64,000 nucleotides of DNA, taken from contig NZ_CP146614.1 in assembly GCF_037094685.1 (NCBI RefSeq), forward strand, positions 5,208,001-5,272,000, given 5' to 3'. The stretch is from Massilia sp. METH4. GTDB taxonomy: Bacteria; Pseudomonadota; Gammaproteobacteria; Burkholderiales; Burkholderiaceae_D. Below the pieces are notes generated by a model. That model saw nothing but the letters and a program-made list of their open reading frames with translations, searched no databases and had not been told where the DNA came from. Position 1 is the first letter of the stretch; each line of letters begins with the position of its first letter. This document shows, one piece after another, positions 30,034 to 39,318 of this stretch. The position numbers and the translations under genes were made by a program.

Positions 30034-31389
30034 ATGGCGCGCCGTTGCAACGACGGCGTGGCCGAACTGCGGTCCCTGTCGTGGGCCGAAGTGCGCGACC
30101 TGTGCCTGTTCGCGCGGCGCCGCTTGCGCGAGGAAAGCCTGCCCCAGGTTGCCGGCGGGCTCACCTTCACCACCGTGTTCGCGCTGGTGCCGGTGCTCAC
30201 GATCGCGCTGGCCGTGTTCACCACGTTCCCGATGTTCAAGACTTTCCGCACGGCGCTGGAAGCGTATTTCATCCAGAGCGTGATGCCGAAGGCGATCTCG
30301 AACACGATCCTGTCCTATCTGACCACGTTCGCTTCGCAGGCCACCCGGCTGTCAGCCGTGGGTGCGGTCACGCTGGTGGCGACGTCGGTCGCGATGATGG
30401 GCATGATCGAGCGCGTGTTCAACCGCATCTGGCGCGTGAAGGCCGAGCGGCGCTGGACGCGCCGCATCCTCGTCTACTGGGCGCTGATCACGCTGGGGCC
30501 GCTGGTCATCGGCGTGTCGATCTCGCTGTCCACGGACTTCTTTTCCGCGACCTCGAGCCTGGTGGGCAATGTGTTCGGCGCGCTGGCGTATTCGATCCTG
30601 TCGCTGCTCCTCACCTCGGCCGGTTTCACGTTTCTCTACATCGCCGTCCCCAACAAGGTGGTGGACTGGCGCGATGCGCTGGCCGGCGGCGTGCTGGCCG
30701 GGCTCGCGTTCGAGCTGGCCAAGCGCGGCTTCGCCGTGTTCATCACGGAATTTCCCACCTATTCGCGCATCTACGGGGCGCTGGCGGCGCTGCCGCTGTT
30801 CCTGCTGTGGGTCTATCTGTCATGGCTGATCACGCTGGTGGGCGCGCTGCTGGTGGCGGCGCTGCCGGTCGTCAAGTACGAGCGCTGGTGGTACGAGCCC
30901 GTGCCGGGCGGGGCGTTCGTCGATGCGATGGCCGTGCTGAAGGTGTTGCACGGCGCCAGCCGCTATGCCGACACGGCGCTGGTGTCGTCCACGACGATCC
31001 GGGCGCGCACGCGGCTGGGTTTCGACGAGCTCGACAGCCTGCTGGACCGCATGGCCGAGAAGGGCTGGGTGGGCCGGGTTCGCGGCGAGCCCGTGCCGCG
31101 CGTGCAGTTCGGCAAGCACGTGAACGACACGGGCGACAATTGGGTATTGCTGGCCAACCCCGAGACGCTGACCCTGGCCGAAGTCTACCGGCTGTTCGTG
31201 TTCGGCGGCATGCTCGTCAACGCGGGCGTGGCGCAGGAGTCCAGCGACCCGCGCGACGTGGCCGCGCGCCGCGATGCGGCGCGGCTGGCACGCAATGTCG
31301 AGGACGCGGTGGAAGCGGGCCTCGGGCTCACGCTGGCCGACCATTTCGGCCCGGCGGTCGGGCGCGAGGAGGACCCGATCCCCTGCTGA
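30034..31389 (+). CDS. YihY/UPF0761-family inner-membrane protein
   Basis: A 451-residue protein of the YihY (old name BrkB) family with six membrane spans between residues about 40 and 290. Signatures are LREESLPQVAGGLTFTTVFALVPVLTI, GMIERVFNRIWRV, and YGALAALPLFLLWVYLSWLITLVGA. The cytoplasmic C-terminus (about 150 residues) carries a winged-helix-like segment (TLAEVYRLFVFGGMLVNAG). Function is unknown. The start is not certain: ATG 30034 (MARRCNDG) leaves 81 bases to the divergent wrbA start, while ATG 29980 would add 18 residues. Neither has a clear ribosome site. Confidence 0.85.
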   Translation: MARRCNDGVAELRSLSWAEVRDLCLFARRRLREESLPQVAGGLTFTTVFALVPVLTIALAVFTTFPMFKTFRTALEAYFIQSVMPKAISNTILSYLTTFASQATRLSAVGAVTLVATSVAMMGMIERVFNRIWRVKAERRWTRRILVYWALITLGPLVIGVSISLSTDFFSATSSLVGNVFGALAYSILSLLLTSAGFTFLYIAVPNKVVDWRDALAGGVLAGLAFELAKRGFAVFITEFPTYSRIYGALAALPLFLLWVYLSWLITLVGALLVAALPVVKYERWWYEPVPGGAFVDAMAVLKVLHGASRYADTALVSSTTIRARTRLGFDELDSLLDRMAEKGWVGRVRGEPVPRVQFGKHVNDTGDNWVLLANPETLTLAEVYRLFVFGGMLVNAGVAQESSDPRDVAARRDAARLARNVEDAVEAGLGLTLADHFGPAVGREEDPIPC

Positions 31390-31517
31390 AACGGAACAGT
31401 TCGGGTGTCGATACCGGCATGCATGCCTCGCGCGCTGGATTTTTTCACCCGCATACGCTACATTGCCCCAGAAGGCATAGAATAAAAAACACCTCATACA
31501 CGGACAGGACGGGCACC

Positions 31518-31973
31518 ATGAAAGTCTCAGAAATCCTTCAAGTCAAGGGTAACATCCTCTACACGATCACGCCGGACCAGCCGCTGGTGGAAGCCGCCAC
31601 CACGATGGCCGAGAAGGATATCGGTTCGCTCGTCGTGATGGAATATGGCGACCTGGTGGGCATGCTGACGTTCCGCGAAGTGCTCAAGGCGCTGCAGGAG
31701 AACGCCGGTTCCGTGGGCGGCGGCACGGTCCGCAAGCACATGGACGACCACCCGATCACGGTGACCCCCGACACGGAGGTCAACGAAGTGCGCCGCATCA
31801 TGCTGGAAAAGCACGCGCGCTACCTGCCCGTGATGAATGCCAAGACGCTGCTGGGCGTGATCTCGTTCTATGACGTGGCCCGCGCCGTGCTGGAAGCGCA
31901 GAGCTTCGAGAACCGCATGCTGAAGGCGTATATCCGGGATTGGCCGGCCGAGCAGGACGAGACGACGAGCTGA
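31518..31973 (+). CDS. Tandem CBS-domain protein
   Basis: A 151-residue protein made of two CBS repeats: residues about 8-60 (ILYTITPDQPLVEAATTMAEKDIGSLVVMEYGDLVGMLTFREVL) and 78-130 (ITVTPDTEVNEVRRIMLEKHARYLPVMNAKTLLGVISFYDVAR). Paired CBS domains bind adenosine nucleotides and act as energy sensors; the partner is unknown. ATG 31518. The gene has its own strong terminator and follows the YihY gene by 128 bases. Confidence 0.9.
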   Translation: MKVSEILQVKGNILYTITPDQPLVEAATTMAEKDIGSLVVMEYGDLVGMLTFREVLKALQENAGSVGGGTVRKHMDDHPITVTPDTEVNEVRRIMLEKHARYLPVMNAKTLLGVISFYDVARAVLEAQSFENRMLKAYIRDWPAEQDETTS

Positions 31974-31996
31974 CCGGCTCGCGTCCGCCAACGAAA

Positions 31997-32018
31997 CGCT
32001 GCCCCGGCAGCGTTTTTT
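31997..32018 (+). terminator. Rho-independent terminator of the CBS gene
   Basis: Arms CGCTGCC (31997-32003) and GGCAGCG (32006-32012) are followed by six T (32013-32018). It lies 24 bases after the stop. Confidence 0.85.
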
Positions 32019-32019
32019 G

Positions 32020-32092
32020 TTGCCTGAAAAATGGGGACAGACCCCCATTTTCCAGGCAATGTTTCCCGTTAAATGGGGTACGTCCCCATTTT
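32020..32092. repeat. Two REP-like palindromes with an ATGGGG/CCCCAT core
   Basis: The first palindrome (32020-32059) has outer arms TTGCCTG and CAGGCAA around AAAATGGGG and CCCCATTTT. The second (32071-32092) is AAATGGGG - 6 bases - CCCCATTT. The shared core and close spacing mark a small repeat family like the REP elements that many proteobacteria carry between convergent genes. It sits between the terminator and the convergent EAL gene. Confidence 0.75.
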
Positions 32093-32111
32093 TGGAGCAA
32101 TATTTGCCCGG

Positions 32112-34343
32112 TTAGGCGCGCAGCCGGGCCTGGCCGGACAGCCAGTCCGACAACTCTCCCGCCCCCATCGGCCGGGCAAACAGATACCCCTGAGCCAGCG
32201 GGCAGCCGAGGTTGTGCAGCACGCGCGCCTGCATCTCGTCCTCGACGCCCTCCGCGACGACGGACAAGCCCAGGTTGCGCCCGAGCTGGATGACCATCTC
32301 GGCGATGCTGCTGCCGCGCGACGACCCGGTGATCTCGGTCACGAACGCGCGGTCGATCTTCAGCCGGTCGAGCCGCAGCCGCTGCAGGTGCGACAGCGAC
32401 GAGAAGCCGGTGCCGAAATCGTCGATGGCGATGTGCACGCCCGTTTCCTTCACCTGGGCCAGCATGGCGATGAAGGTTTCCGGCTCTTCCATGGCCATCG
32501 ATTCCGTGATCTCCAGTTCCACGTAGCGGGGCGGGGCGCCCGTGTCGGCCAGCGCGCGCCGCAGCACCTGCAGGAATTGCGGGTGGCGGAACTGCACCTG
32601 CGAGACATTGATCGACATCGTGAAATCATGGTGACCGGCGGCGCGCAGGCGCACCAGCTCGGCGCAGGCCGTGCGCAGCACCCATTCGCCGATATCGACG
32701 ATCAGCCCGGAATACTCGGCGATGGGAATGAAGCGGTCGGGCGGCACGAACTTGCCGTCGGCGGTGCGCCAGCGCAGCAGCGCTTCCGCGCCGACCGGGC
32801 GGCGGGTGGCGAGGTCCATCTGCGGCTGGTAGGCCAGGAACAGCTCATGGCTGCCGAACGCCGAGCGCAGCGCATGCATCATGCGCACCCGCTCGCGGAT
32901 CTCGACGCCCATATTGCGCGTGAAATAGAAGTGGCCGGCCCGCTGCTGCGACTTGGCGCGCTTCAGGGCGATGTCGGCATCCTTCAACGCATCGGTACCG
33001 CTGCCGTCGTGCTCGGCCAGCCGCACCAGCCCAAGCGTGGCGCTGACCTGCACCGTCTGGCCTTCGATCACGAACGGTTCCTGGAACAGCGGCAGGATGC
33101 CGGCCGGGTGCACCTGCGACGAGTCTCCCAGCACGCAGAAGATGTCGCCGCCGATGCGGGCCACCGTCAGCTGCCGCGCCAGGCAGTTCTGCAGGCGCAC
33201 CGCCACTGCCGCCAGCAGCTGGTCGCCGAAGGCGTGGCCCAGCGCATCGTTGGTTTCGGCGAAATGGTCCAGGTCGACGAGGCACAGCGTGGCCTCGTCG
33301 CGCGCCGGACCGGCCAGCGTGGCGTCCAGGATCTCGATCAGCCGGGTGCGGTTCGGCAGCTTCGACAGCGTGTCGTAGAAGGCCGCCTCGTGAAGGTGGG
33401 ACAGCAGTTCGACATTGTCCAGGCCCACCGCCACGTTGGCCGCAAACACTTCGAGCAACCGTTCTTCCAGCTCGGTGGCCGGGCGCACGAGATCGAGCAG
33501 GGCGGCGAAGCTGCGGCCGGTCTTGCCGGCCAGGTACAGGGCCACGGCATCGTTTGCATGGACGTTGCGCCGTTCCGCCAATGCGCGCGCCAGTAGCGGT
33601 GGCAGCGCGGGTTCCGTATCGGTGCCCAGCTGCCCGCCCTCGATCGCACGCCAGGCCCCGCAGGCGGCCACCACATGGGCCGCAGCGCCGTCGCCGCGCG
33701 CGCACAGCATGCCGCTGGCCGGCTGCCCCAGCAGCGCCGCAGCCTGCAGCAGGGCGCCACCGGCGAAGTCGCGCACGCCGTGCAGGGCCATCAGCGCCGT
33801 GCCCGCCTCGACGATGCGGTTCAGGCCGCGCCGGCTGTCGTCGATGCGCCGGATCTGCTCGTAGGAGCGGATGGCCGCCGTCACCGTCGTGTACAGCTTG
33901 ATGCGGGTGAGCTCGGACTTGGTCTTGTAGTCGTTGATGTCGAAGTCGCGGATCGCGTCGATCTCGGGCGCATAGCCGGGCTGGCCGGTGCGCAGGATGA
34001 TGCGCACGTCCGCCAGCTTCAGCGTCTCGCGGATGTGCCGCACCAGATGGAGGCCGGCGTCGTCCTGCTCCATGACCACGTCGAGGAGGACCACGGCGAT
34101 GTCCTGTTCGTGGGCGAGCAGTTCGCGCGCCTGCGCGGCCGAGTAGGCGTGCACGAATTCCAGCGGCCGGCCCTGCATGTCCAGGTTGCCGAGCGCGAAG
34201 GTGGTAGTCGAATGCACGTCCTCGTCGTCGTCGACGATCATTACCCGCCATGCGGCGCGGCGCGCGGCGGCGGGTTGCGGCGGCGGCTCGTCCAGGAAGA
34301 CCAGCTCATCCTGGCCGCCGATGGGAGTGCTCGATGGGGGCAT
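32112..34343 (-). CDS. Receiver - DUF3369 - GGDEF - EAL signalling protein
   Basis: A 743-residue c-di-GMP protein. Residues 33-155 form a receiver domain ([11 protein letters not shown], with phospho-acceptor Asp in [12 protein letters not shown]). A DUF3369/GAF-like sensor follows at about 160-320. The GGDEF domain at 325-480 is degenerate: its signature reads GGDIF, so it is probably not a cyclase. The EAL domain at 490-740 looks active: [30 protein letters not shown] and EGVED are all present, so c-di-GMP breakdown is the likely output, gated by phosphorylation. The phosphodonor kinase is not in the window. ATG 34343 has a GGAGAAGGA site. Confidence 0.92.
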   Translation of the reverse strand: MPPSSTPIGGQDELVFLDEPPPQPAAARRAAWRVMIVDDDEDVHSTTTFALGNLDMQGRPLEFVHAYSAAQARELLAHEQDIAVVLLDVVMEQDDAGLHLVRHIRETLKLADVRIILRTGQPGYAPEIDAIRDFDINDYKTKSELTRIKLYTTVTAAIRSYEQIRRIDDSRRGLNRIVEAGTALMALHGVRDFAGGALLQAAALLGQPASGMLCARGDGAAAHVVAACGAWRAIEGGQLGTDTEPALPPLLARALAERRNVHANDAVALYLAGKTGRSFAALLDLVRPATELEERLLEVFAANVAVGLDNVELLSHLHEAAFYDTLSKLPNRTRLIEILDATLAGPARDEATLCLVDLDHFAETNDALGHAFGDQLLAAVAVRLQNCLARQLTVARIGGDIFCVLGDSSQVHPAGILPLFQEPFVIEGQTVQVSATLGLVRLAEHDGSGTDALKDADIALKRAKSQQRAGHFYFTRNMGVEIRERVRMMHALRSAFGSHELFLAYQPQMDLATRRPVGAEALLRWRTADGKFVPPDRFIPIAEYSGLIVDIGEWVLRTACAELVRLRAAGHHDFTMSINVSQVQFRHPQFLQVLRRALADTGAPPRYVELEITESMAMEEPETFIAMLAQVKETGVHIAIDDFGTGFSSLSHLQRLRLDRLKIDRAFVTEITGSSRGSSIAEMVIQLGRNLGLSVVAEGVEDEMQARVLHNLGCPLAQGYLFARPMGAGELSDWLSGQARLRA

Positions 34344-34551
34344 GCGTCCTTCTCCAGATGGTGTCTTCCCGGCCCTTTATAGCGGATTGAACAGGATACC
34401 GGCGCAACTCCCACATTATAAGCACGGAATGGAATTGCTGCGCAGAAATAGTTACATTTGTCGCATGTTCCCGCAACAACCCCAATTGGCTGGATCAGCC
34501 GATGCTAAAGCGGTAAAATTGCCAGTTCCTTCGCTCTTTCAGATTGATCAC

Positions 34552-35655
34552 ATGTCCGGCAATTCCTTTGGCAAGCTGTTCACCGTAACGACTTTTGGCG
34601 AATCCCATGGACCGGCGATCGGTTGCGTCATCGATGGCTGCCCGCCGGGCCTGGCCTTGAGCGAGGCCGACATCCAGCCCGAGCTGGACCGCCGCAAGCC
34701 CGGCACGTCGCGCCACGTGACGCAGCGCCAGGAGCCGGACGCGGTGCAGATCCTCTCCGGCGTCTACGAAGGCGTGACCACGGGCACGCCGATCGCGCTG
34801 CTGATCCGCAACGAAGACCAGCGCAGCAAGGATTACGGCAATATCGCCGAGAGTTTCCGCCCCGGCCATGCCGATTACACGTACTGGCACAAGTACGGCG
34901 TGCGCGATCCGCGCGGCGGCGGCCGCTCGTCGGCACGCCTCACGGCGCCCGTGGTGGGTGCCGCGGCGATCGCCAAGAAATGGCTGAAGGAAAAATACGG
35001 CACCGAATTCGCCGGCTGCATGCGCCAGCTGGGCGACATCGACGTGCCGTTCCAGGATTTCAGCCATGTGGCCAATAATCCGTTTTTCGCGGCCACGGCG
35101 GACGCCGCGCTGATCGCACGGATGGAAAGCTATATGGACGACCTGCGCAAGGCCGGCGATTCGATCGGCGCGCGCATCGACGTGGTGGCGCGCAACGTGC
35201 CGGTGGGCCTGGGCCAGCCGATCTACGACAAGCTCGATGCCGACATCGCCTATGCAATGATGGGCATCAACGCCGTGAAGGGCGTGGAAATCGGCGCCGG
35301 CTTCGCGTCGGTCGCCCAGCGCGGCTCCGAGCACGGCGACGAACTGACGCCGCGGGGTTTCGGCAGCAACCATGCCGGCGGCGTGCTGGGTGGCATCTCG
35401 ACGGGGCAGGACATCACCGTCTCGATCGCCATCAAGCCCACCTCGTCGATCCGCACGCCGCGCCAGTCCATCGACAAGGCCGGCAATCCGGTGATGGTGG
35501 AAACCTTCGGCCGCCACGATCCATGCGTGGGCATCCGCGCCACGCCGATCGCCGAGGCGATGCTGGCGCTGGTGCTGATGGACCATGCGCTGATGCACCG
35601 CGCCCAGTGCGGCGACGTGCAGGTGGGCACGCCGGATATCGCGCGCCAGTCTTGA
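34552..35655 (+). CDS. aroC: Chorismate synthase
   Basis: A 367-residue AroC, the last shared step of aromatic amino-acid synthesis: EPSP to chorismate with reduced FMN. Signatures: [27 protein letters not shown] (first motif), the Arg-rich [49 protein letters not shown], and the C-terminal [29 protein letters not shown] 34552 gives [10 protein letters not shown]; upstream in-frame Met codons belong to the promoter region. A TAAAAT element lies about 37 bases before the start. Length is normal for the family. Confidence 0.97.
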   Translation: MSGNSFGKLFTVTTFGESHGPAIGCVIDGCPPGLALSEADIQPELDRRKPGTSRHVTQRQEPDAVQILSGVYEGVTTGTPIALLIRNEDQRSKDYGNIAESFRPGHADYTYWHKYGVRDPRGGGRSSARLTAPVVGAAAIAKKWLKEKYGTEFAGCMRQLGDIDVPFQDFSHVANNPFFAATADAALIARMESYMDDLRKAGDSIGARIDVVARNVPVGLGQPIYDKLDADIAYAMMGINAVKGVEIGAGFASVAQRGSEHGDELTPRGFGSNHAGGVLGGISTGQDITVSIAIKPTSSIRTPRQSIDKAGNPVMVETFGRHDPCVGIRATPIAEAMLALVLMDHALMHRAQCGDVQVGTPDIARQS

Positions 35656-35699
35656 TCGGAAAACAGAAGCCTGGCCTGGCCCGCAGCGCCTGAATGGCT

Positions 35700-35766
35700 G
35701 GTGTCGGACACCTTCAGGTGTGCGACACCGGTTTTCCGCCGAAGATACCGGTTTTCCGCCGAAGAT
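35700..35766. repeat. Stem-loop and 20-bp tandem duplication after aroC
   Basis: 35700-35713 and 35716-35729 form a 14-base inverted repeat (GGTGTCGGACACCT and its partner, one mismatch, two-base loop). It overlaps by three bases two exact 20-base copies (35727-35746 and 35747-35766) that read ACCGGTTTTCCGCCGAAGAT. The gap lies between convergent aroC and HDOD genes; there is no T-run, but the stem could still act as a two-way terminator. Confidence 0.8.
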
Positions 35767-35800
35767 ACCGGGTCCCCCGCGGTGACTGCCCGCTCCGCCC

Positions 35801-37300
35801 TCAGGCCGCGCGGCTGCTCAATATCTCGGCCTGGTGGCGCCGCTCGATGGTCCTCACCACCAGCGCGCGCAGCTCGTTGAGCAGCGTGAACTCTGCCTGC
35901 GACAGCTGGATCGGCGGGAACGTCTCGTCCCAGTCTCCATACAGGAAACCGGCCGGCTGCCCGTTGGCCGACAGCGGCAGGATCACGAAGCTGCGGGCCT
36001 CGGCCAGCCCGGTCTTCCACCACTGCGGCAGCTTGGCGGCGAATGCCGGATCGCGTGCGTTCTCGATGAAGATCACCCGGTCGCTGCCCAGCGCGGCGTG
36101 GAACACGTTCGGCTGATAGGTGTCCTCGAAGGACATGCCGGCCAGGGCCTCCTTGGCCAGGCTGCCGAAGCACATGCGCGCCGCGTAGCGGCCCTCGCGG
36201 CGGTTGCGCACGAAGGCGACTGCGCGCGAGAAATCGAGGGCCTTGTACACCGTTTCCAGTGCCGCGGACACCATCTGGCCAGGGCTGGCGCCGTCCAGCA
36301 TGTCGCGCATGTCGGCGAGCCCGCTTTGCAGGATGCGATTGCCGGCCGCGCGCTGGCGCGTTTGCGCCATGGCCTTGGCGCGGCGCTCCAGCGGCTTGGA
36401 CAGCGGCGCGATGGCCAGCTCCTCGGTGGCTGCCTCGCGGGCCTGGGCGATCGCTTCCTGCATCCGCTCGGGTTCGAGGCCCAGCAGCGGCGCGTAGGCT
36501 GCCGTCATGCGCAGTACTTCCGCGGCGCCGGCCGCATCGTCGTGCCATAGCGAGGACGCGCAGCGGCGCGCCAGCGTGGCGATGCCGGCCACCCAGTCGG
36601 CGGCCGGCAGCGGTGCCTGGCCTTCGTCTTTGGCCGCCTCGACGGTGCGCATGCCGGAGACGAGATTGCTCGGCAGGTTCCAGCGCTGGGCGGCGGCCAT
36701 CCCGATGTCGGCCAGCGAGATGCCGAGCAGTTCCGGCGCCACTGCATCTTCGTTGCCTGGGCCGCCGCGCTGTTGGATCTTCATCCACAGCTCGGGCAGG
36801 TAGAAGGTCACCATCATGCGGCCCAGCGTATGCAGCATCGAGCACACCACGGCCTGTTCCGTGTGCGGACTGCGCACGGTGGCCGCGAGCTCGCGCGCCA
36901 CCAGCCCGGCCAACACGGCCTTTTCCATCTCGATATGCGCCTGCCTGGAGTCGGTGCTGGCGGAGGCCAGTTCCTCGACCAGTTTCAGGCCCAACGCCAG
37001 GTGGCCGATGGCCTCCGTGCCCAGCACCAGCACGGCCTTGCTGACGGTGGCGACATGCTGGCCGAAGGCCGAATACATGCTGCTGTTAGCCAGGCGCAGT
37101 ACCTTGTTGGTCAGCACCGGGTCCGACAGCACGGTCTCGGTCATCGAGAATTCGCCGTCCTCCTCGCCGCGCATGGCACCGAGCACGGCGCCGATGGCCT
37201 TCGCGAAGGCGGGCATGTCGCCCTGGCGGCGGGTGCGTTCCCACAGCAGGGCAAGCGTCTGCTCGCCGTGGGCACTGGTGGTCATTGCATCGATCGTCAT
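35801..37300 (-). CDS. HDOD-domain signalling protein with C-terminal GAF
   Basis: A 499-residue protein. The HDOD domain (residues about 25-250) shows FSMTETVLSDPVLTNKVLRLANSSMYS, then GTEAIGHLALGLKLVEEL and HTLGRMMVTFYLPELW; it is HD-like but without a catalytic HD pair. The C-terminal third (ALDFSRAVAFVRNRREGRYAARM... RSFVILPLSANGQPAGFLYGDWDETFP) looks like a GAF domain. HDOD proteins act as adaptors in c-di-GMP and stress signalling. Its ATG overlaps the stop of the GGDEF-EAL gene by four bases (ATGA), so the two form a pair. Confidence 0.88.
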   Translation of the reverse strand: MTIDAMTTSAHGEQTLALLWERTRRQGDMPAFAKAIGAVLGAMRGEEDGEFSMTETVLSDPVLTNKVLRLANSSMYSAFGQHVATVSKAVLVLGTEAIGHLALGLKLVEELASASTDSRQAHIEMEKAVLAGLVARELAATVRSPHTEQAVVCSMLHTLGRMMVTFYLPELWMKIQQRGGPGNEDAVAPELLGISLADIGMAAAQRWNLPSNLVSGMRTVEAAKDEGQAPLPAADWVAGIATLARRCASSLWHDDAAGAAEVLRMTAAYAPLLGLEPERMQEAIAQAREAATEELAIAPLSKPLERRAKAMAQTRQRAAGNRILQSGLADMRDMLDGASPGQMVSAALETVYKALDFSRAVAFVRNRREGRYAARMCFGSLAKEALAGMSFEDTYQPNVFHAALGSDRVIFIENARDPAFAAKLPQWWKTGLAEARSFVILPLSANGQPAGFLYGDWDETFPPIQLSQAEFTLLNELRALVVRTIERRHQAEILSSRAA

Positions 37301-39027
37301 TGGAGCGCCTGCTGCGCGCCGCCACGCGACACGTCTTCGTAGTGGCGCTCGGTGAGCGCCGCGATGGCCACGTTGGCGGCCATCGGTTTGCCCGTCAGGT
37401 AGCCCTGCACATAGCGGCAGCCGCGCTCGCGCATATAGGCAAGCTGGCCTTCGGTCTCGACGCCCTCGGCCACCACCGACAGCGACAGGTGGCGCGCCAG
37501 ATCCAGCACGGCGTTGCAGATCGCGCCATCCTTTTCCGAGCCGGGCAGGTCGCGGATGAAGGCGCGGTCGATCTTCAGTACCGAGATCGGAAAGCGCTTC
37601 AGGTAAGCCAGCGAGGAGTAACCGGTGCCGAAATCGTCGATGGCGATGCGGGCGCGGCGTTCGGCCATCTTGCCGAGGATGGTTTCGGCATGGGCCGGGT
37701 CGATCATCAGCGTGCCCTCGGTGATTTCGAGCACGAGCTGTTCGCCGGACAGGCCGGAAAAGGAGATGGCATCGTCTAGCACGTCGAGAAACTTGTCGCT
37801 GCGAAATTGGCGGGGGCTGATATTAACAGAGATATACAAGGGTCGTTTCGCCGCCTCCTGGAATTGCCTGAGCTGCACGCAGGCCGCCTTCAGCGCCCAC
37901 GCTCCCAGCAGGCTGATGAGGCCATTCGTTTCGGCGATGGGAATGAACTGGGCCGGCGATACCATGCCCAGCGTGGGGTGCTTCCATCGCATCAGCGTCT
38001 CGAAGCCCTCGATCTCGCGCGTTTGGGCGTCGACGATCGGCTGGTAGTGCAGCACGAACTCGCCCTCGCGCACGGCCTGGAACATGGCCGCCTCCAGCGA
38101 TATGTCGTGCTCCGTCGGGCTGTTGTGCCGGGGGCTGTAGACGACGCAGCGCGCCTTGCCCGTTTCCTTGGCCCGCGACAGGGCGGCATCGGCCAGCGCG
38201 ACGAGCCGCACGTCATCTTCCGCGTGCTGCGGGTAGACGGCCACGCCGAGCGAGGCGCCGACGTAGATCGTGTGCGCGCCGACTTCGAAGGGCGATTGCA
38301 GCGTCGCCAGCAGGCGCCCCGTGACGAGGCGGATCTGCTGTTCGTTGAACGTGCCCGGCAGCACCGCCACGAATTCGTCGCCGCCCACGCGCGCCAGCGT
38401 ATCGCTGTCGCGCAAGGTCTTGCGCAGGCGCGCGGCGGCCATGCGCAGCACGGCGTCGCCGGTCGGGTGGCCGAGGCCGTCGTTGACTTTCTTGAAGCCG
38501 TCGAGCCCGATGGCGGCCACGGCAAAGCCCTGGCCCGAGCGCCGCGCCTGGGCGATGGTCATGCGGATCCGGTCCGCCAGCAGCAGGCGGTTCGGCAATT
38601 CGGTCAGCGCGTCGTGCGTGGCCATGTGCCGCAAGCGCTCCTCCGTGGCTTGCTGGGCCGACAGGTTGCGGCCCACCACCAGCATGCCGGTCGAGCCATC
38701 GGCATTCGCATGGGTGGAAAAGCGCAGGTCGAACCACACGTCGCTGTCCGGCTGCTGCACGCGCAATTCCAGGCGCGCCACGCCCTTTTTCGACAAACCC
38801 GCCAGCGTGGCCTTCAGGGCCGCCTGGTCCAGTTCCGAGACGAAGGCGGCCAGCGGCTGGCCGAGCACCATGCGCCCGGGGCCGAGCAGCGCCAGCGCAC
38901 GGCGGCTGGCGAACAGCACGCGCCCGGGGGCATCGAGCCTGAACACGATGTCGCCGGCTTCTTCGAGCAGGCCGTCGACGGCGTGCCGGGCATTCTCCGG
39001 CAATGGCGTGGTGGGACTGGAAAGCAT
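37297..39027 (-). CDS. PAS - GGDEF - EAL c-di-GMP enzyme
   Basis: A 576-residue protein: a PAS domain (residues about 15-130), a GGDEF domain with intact signature VGGDEFVAV (about 140-300) and an EAL domain (about 315-565). In the EAL domain the first motif reads ETL instead of EAL (EGFETLMRW) but the remaining motifs (ISVNISPRQFRS, LEITEGTLM, DDFGTGYSS, EGVETEGQ) are in place. It could therefore make and degrade c-di-GMP. ATG 39027 gives MLSSPTTPLPEN. Cotranscribed with the HDOD gene downstream; together with the EAL gene across aroC this makes a small second-messenger cluster. Confidence 0.92.
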   Translation of the reverse strand: MLSSPTTPLPENARHAVDGLLEEAGDIVFRLDAPGRVLFASRRALALLGPGRMVLGQPLAAFVSELDQAALKATLAGLSKKGVARLELRVQQPDSDVWFDLRFSTHANADGSTGMLVVGRNLSAQQATEERLRHMATHDALTELPNRLLLADRIRMTIAQARRSGQGFAVAAIGLDGFKKVNDGLGHPTGDAVLRMAAARLRKTLRDSDTLARVGGDEFVAVLPGTFNEQQIRLVTGRLLATLQSPFEVGAHTIYVGASLGVAVYPQHAEDDVRLVALADAALSRAKETGKARCVVYSPRHNSPTEHDISLEAAMFQAVREGEFVLHYQPIVDAQTREIEGFETLMRWKHPTLGMVSPAQFIPIAETNGLISLLGAWALKAACVQLRQFQEAAKRPLYISVNISPRQFRSDKFLDVLDDAISFSGLSGEQLVLEITEGTLMIDPAHAETILGKMAERRARIAIDDFGTGYSSLAYLKRFPISVLKIDRAFIRDLPGSEKDGAICNAVLDLARHLSLSVVAEGVETEGQLAYMRERGCRYVQGYLTGKPMAANVAIAALTERHYEDVSRGGAQQALQ

Positions 39028-39152
39028 GGGGCGCGTGCTCAGGTATGGAAATCTCGTCGGTAAACTGCCGCAACCTGCGAACCGAGTCGAGAAGGGCGGG
39101 TCACGTTTGCGTGAATGTATCATTTTACGCGCGGAAATTACATGAAATCGAG

Positions 39153-39184
39153 CAACATTTACGATGGAGGCGTAAAAAATGTTG
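39153..39184. promoter_or_regulatory. A/T-rich inverted repeat upstream of the AidB-like gene
   Basis: CAACATTTACG (39153-39163) pairs with CGTAAAAAATGTTG (39171-39184) apart from a three-base bulge, with a seven-base centre. It lies in the 291-base gap between divergent genes and could be an operator for either one. A weak promoter-like pair for the plus strand (TTGCGA, 17 bases, TAGGCT) follows about 70 bases later. Confidence 0.4.
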
Positions 39185-39318
39185 TTGAGATGAGTGATTC
39201 TCATTACTCCTTGCAGCCATCTCGCCGTACCGGCTGTCCGTTGTTCTTGCGATACCCACCCCTTTCCGCTAGGCTGGCTAAAAACACAATTCCGGCTGGG
39301 ATACCCAGGGAGGCAGGG

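Noticed and set aside
32112..34343. Active diguanylate cyclase in the receiver-GGDEF-EAL protein
   Set aside because: The GGDEF signature reads GGDIF, which lacks the key Glu.
39190..39215. Possible Fur box (AATGAGAATCACTC) upstream of the AidB-like gene
   Set aside because: Only about 12 of 19 positions match the consensus and nothing iron-related adjoins.
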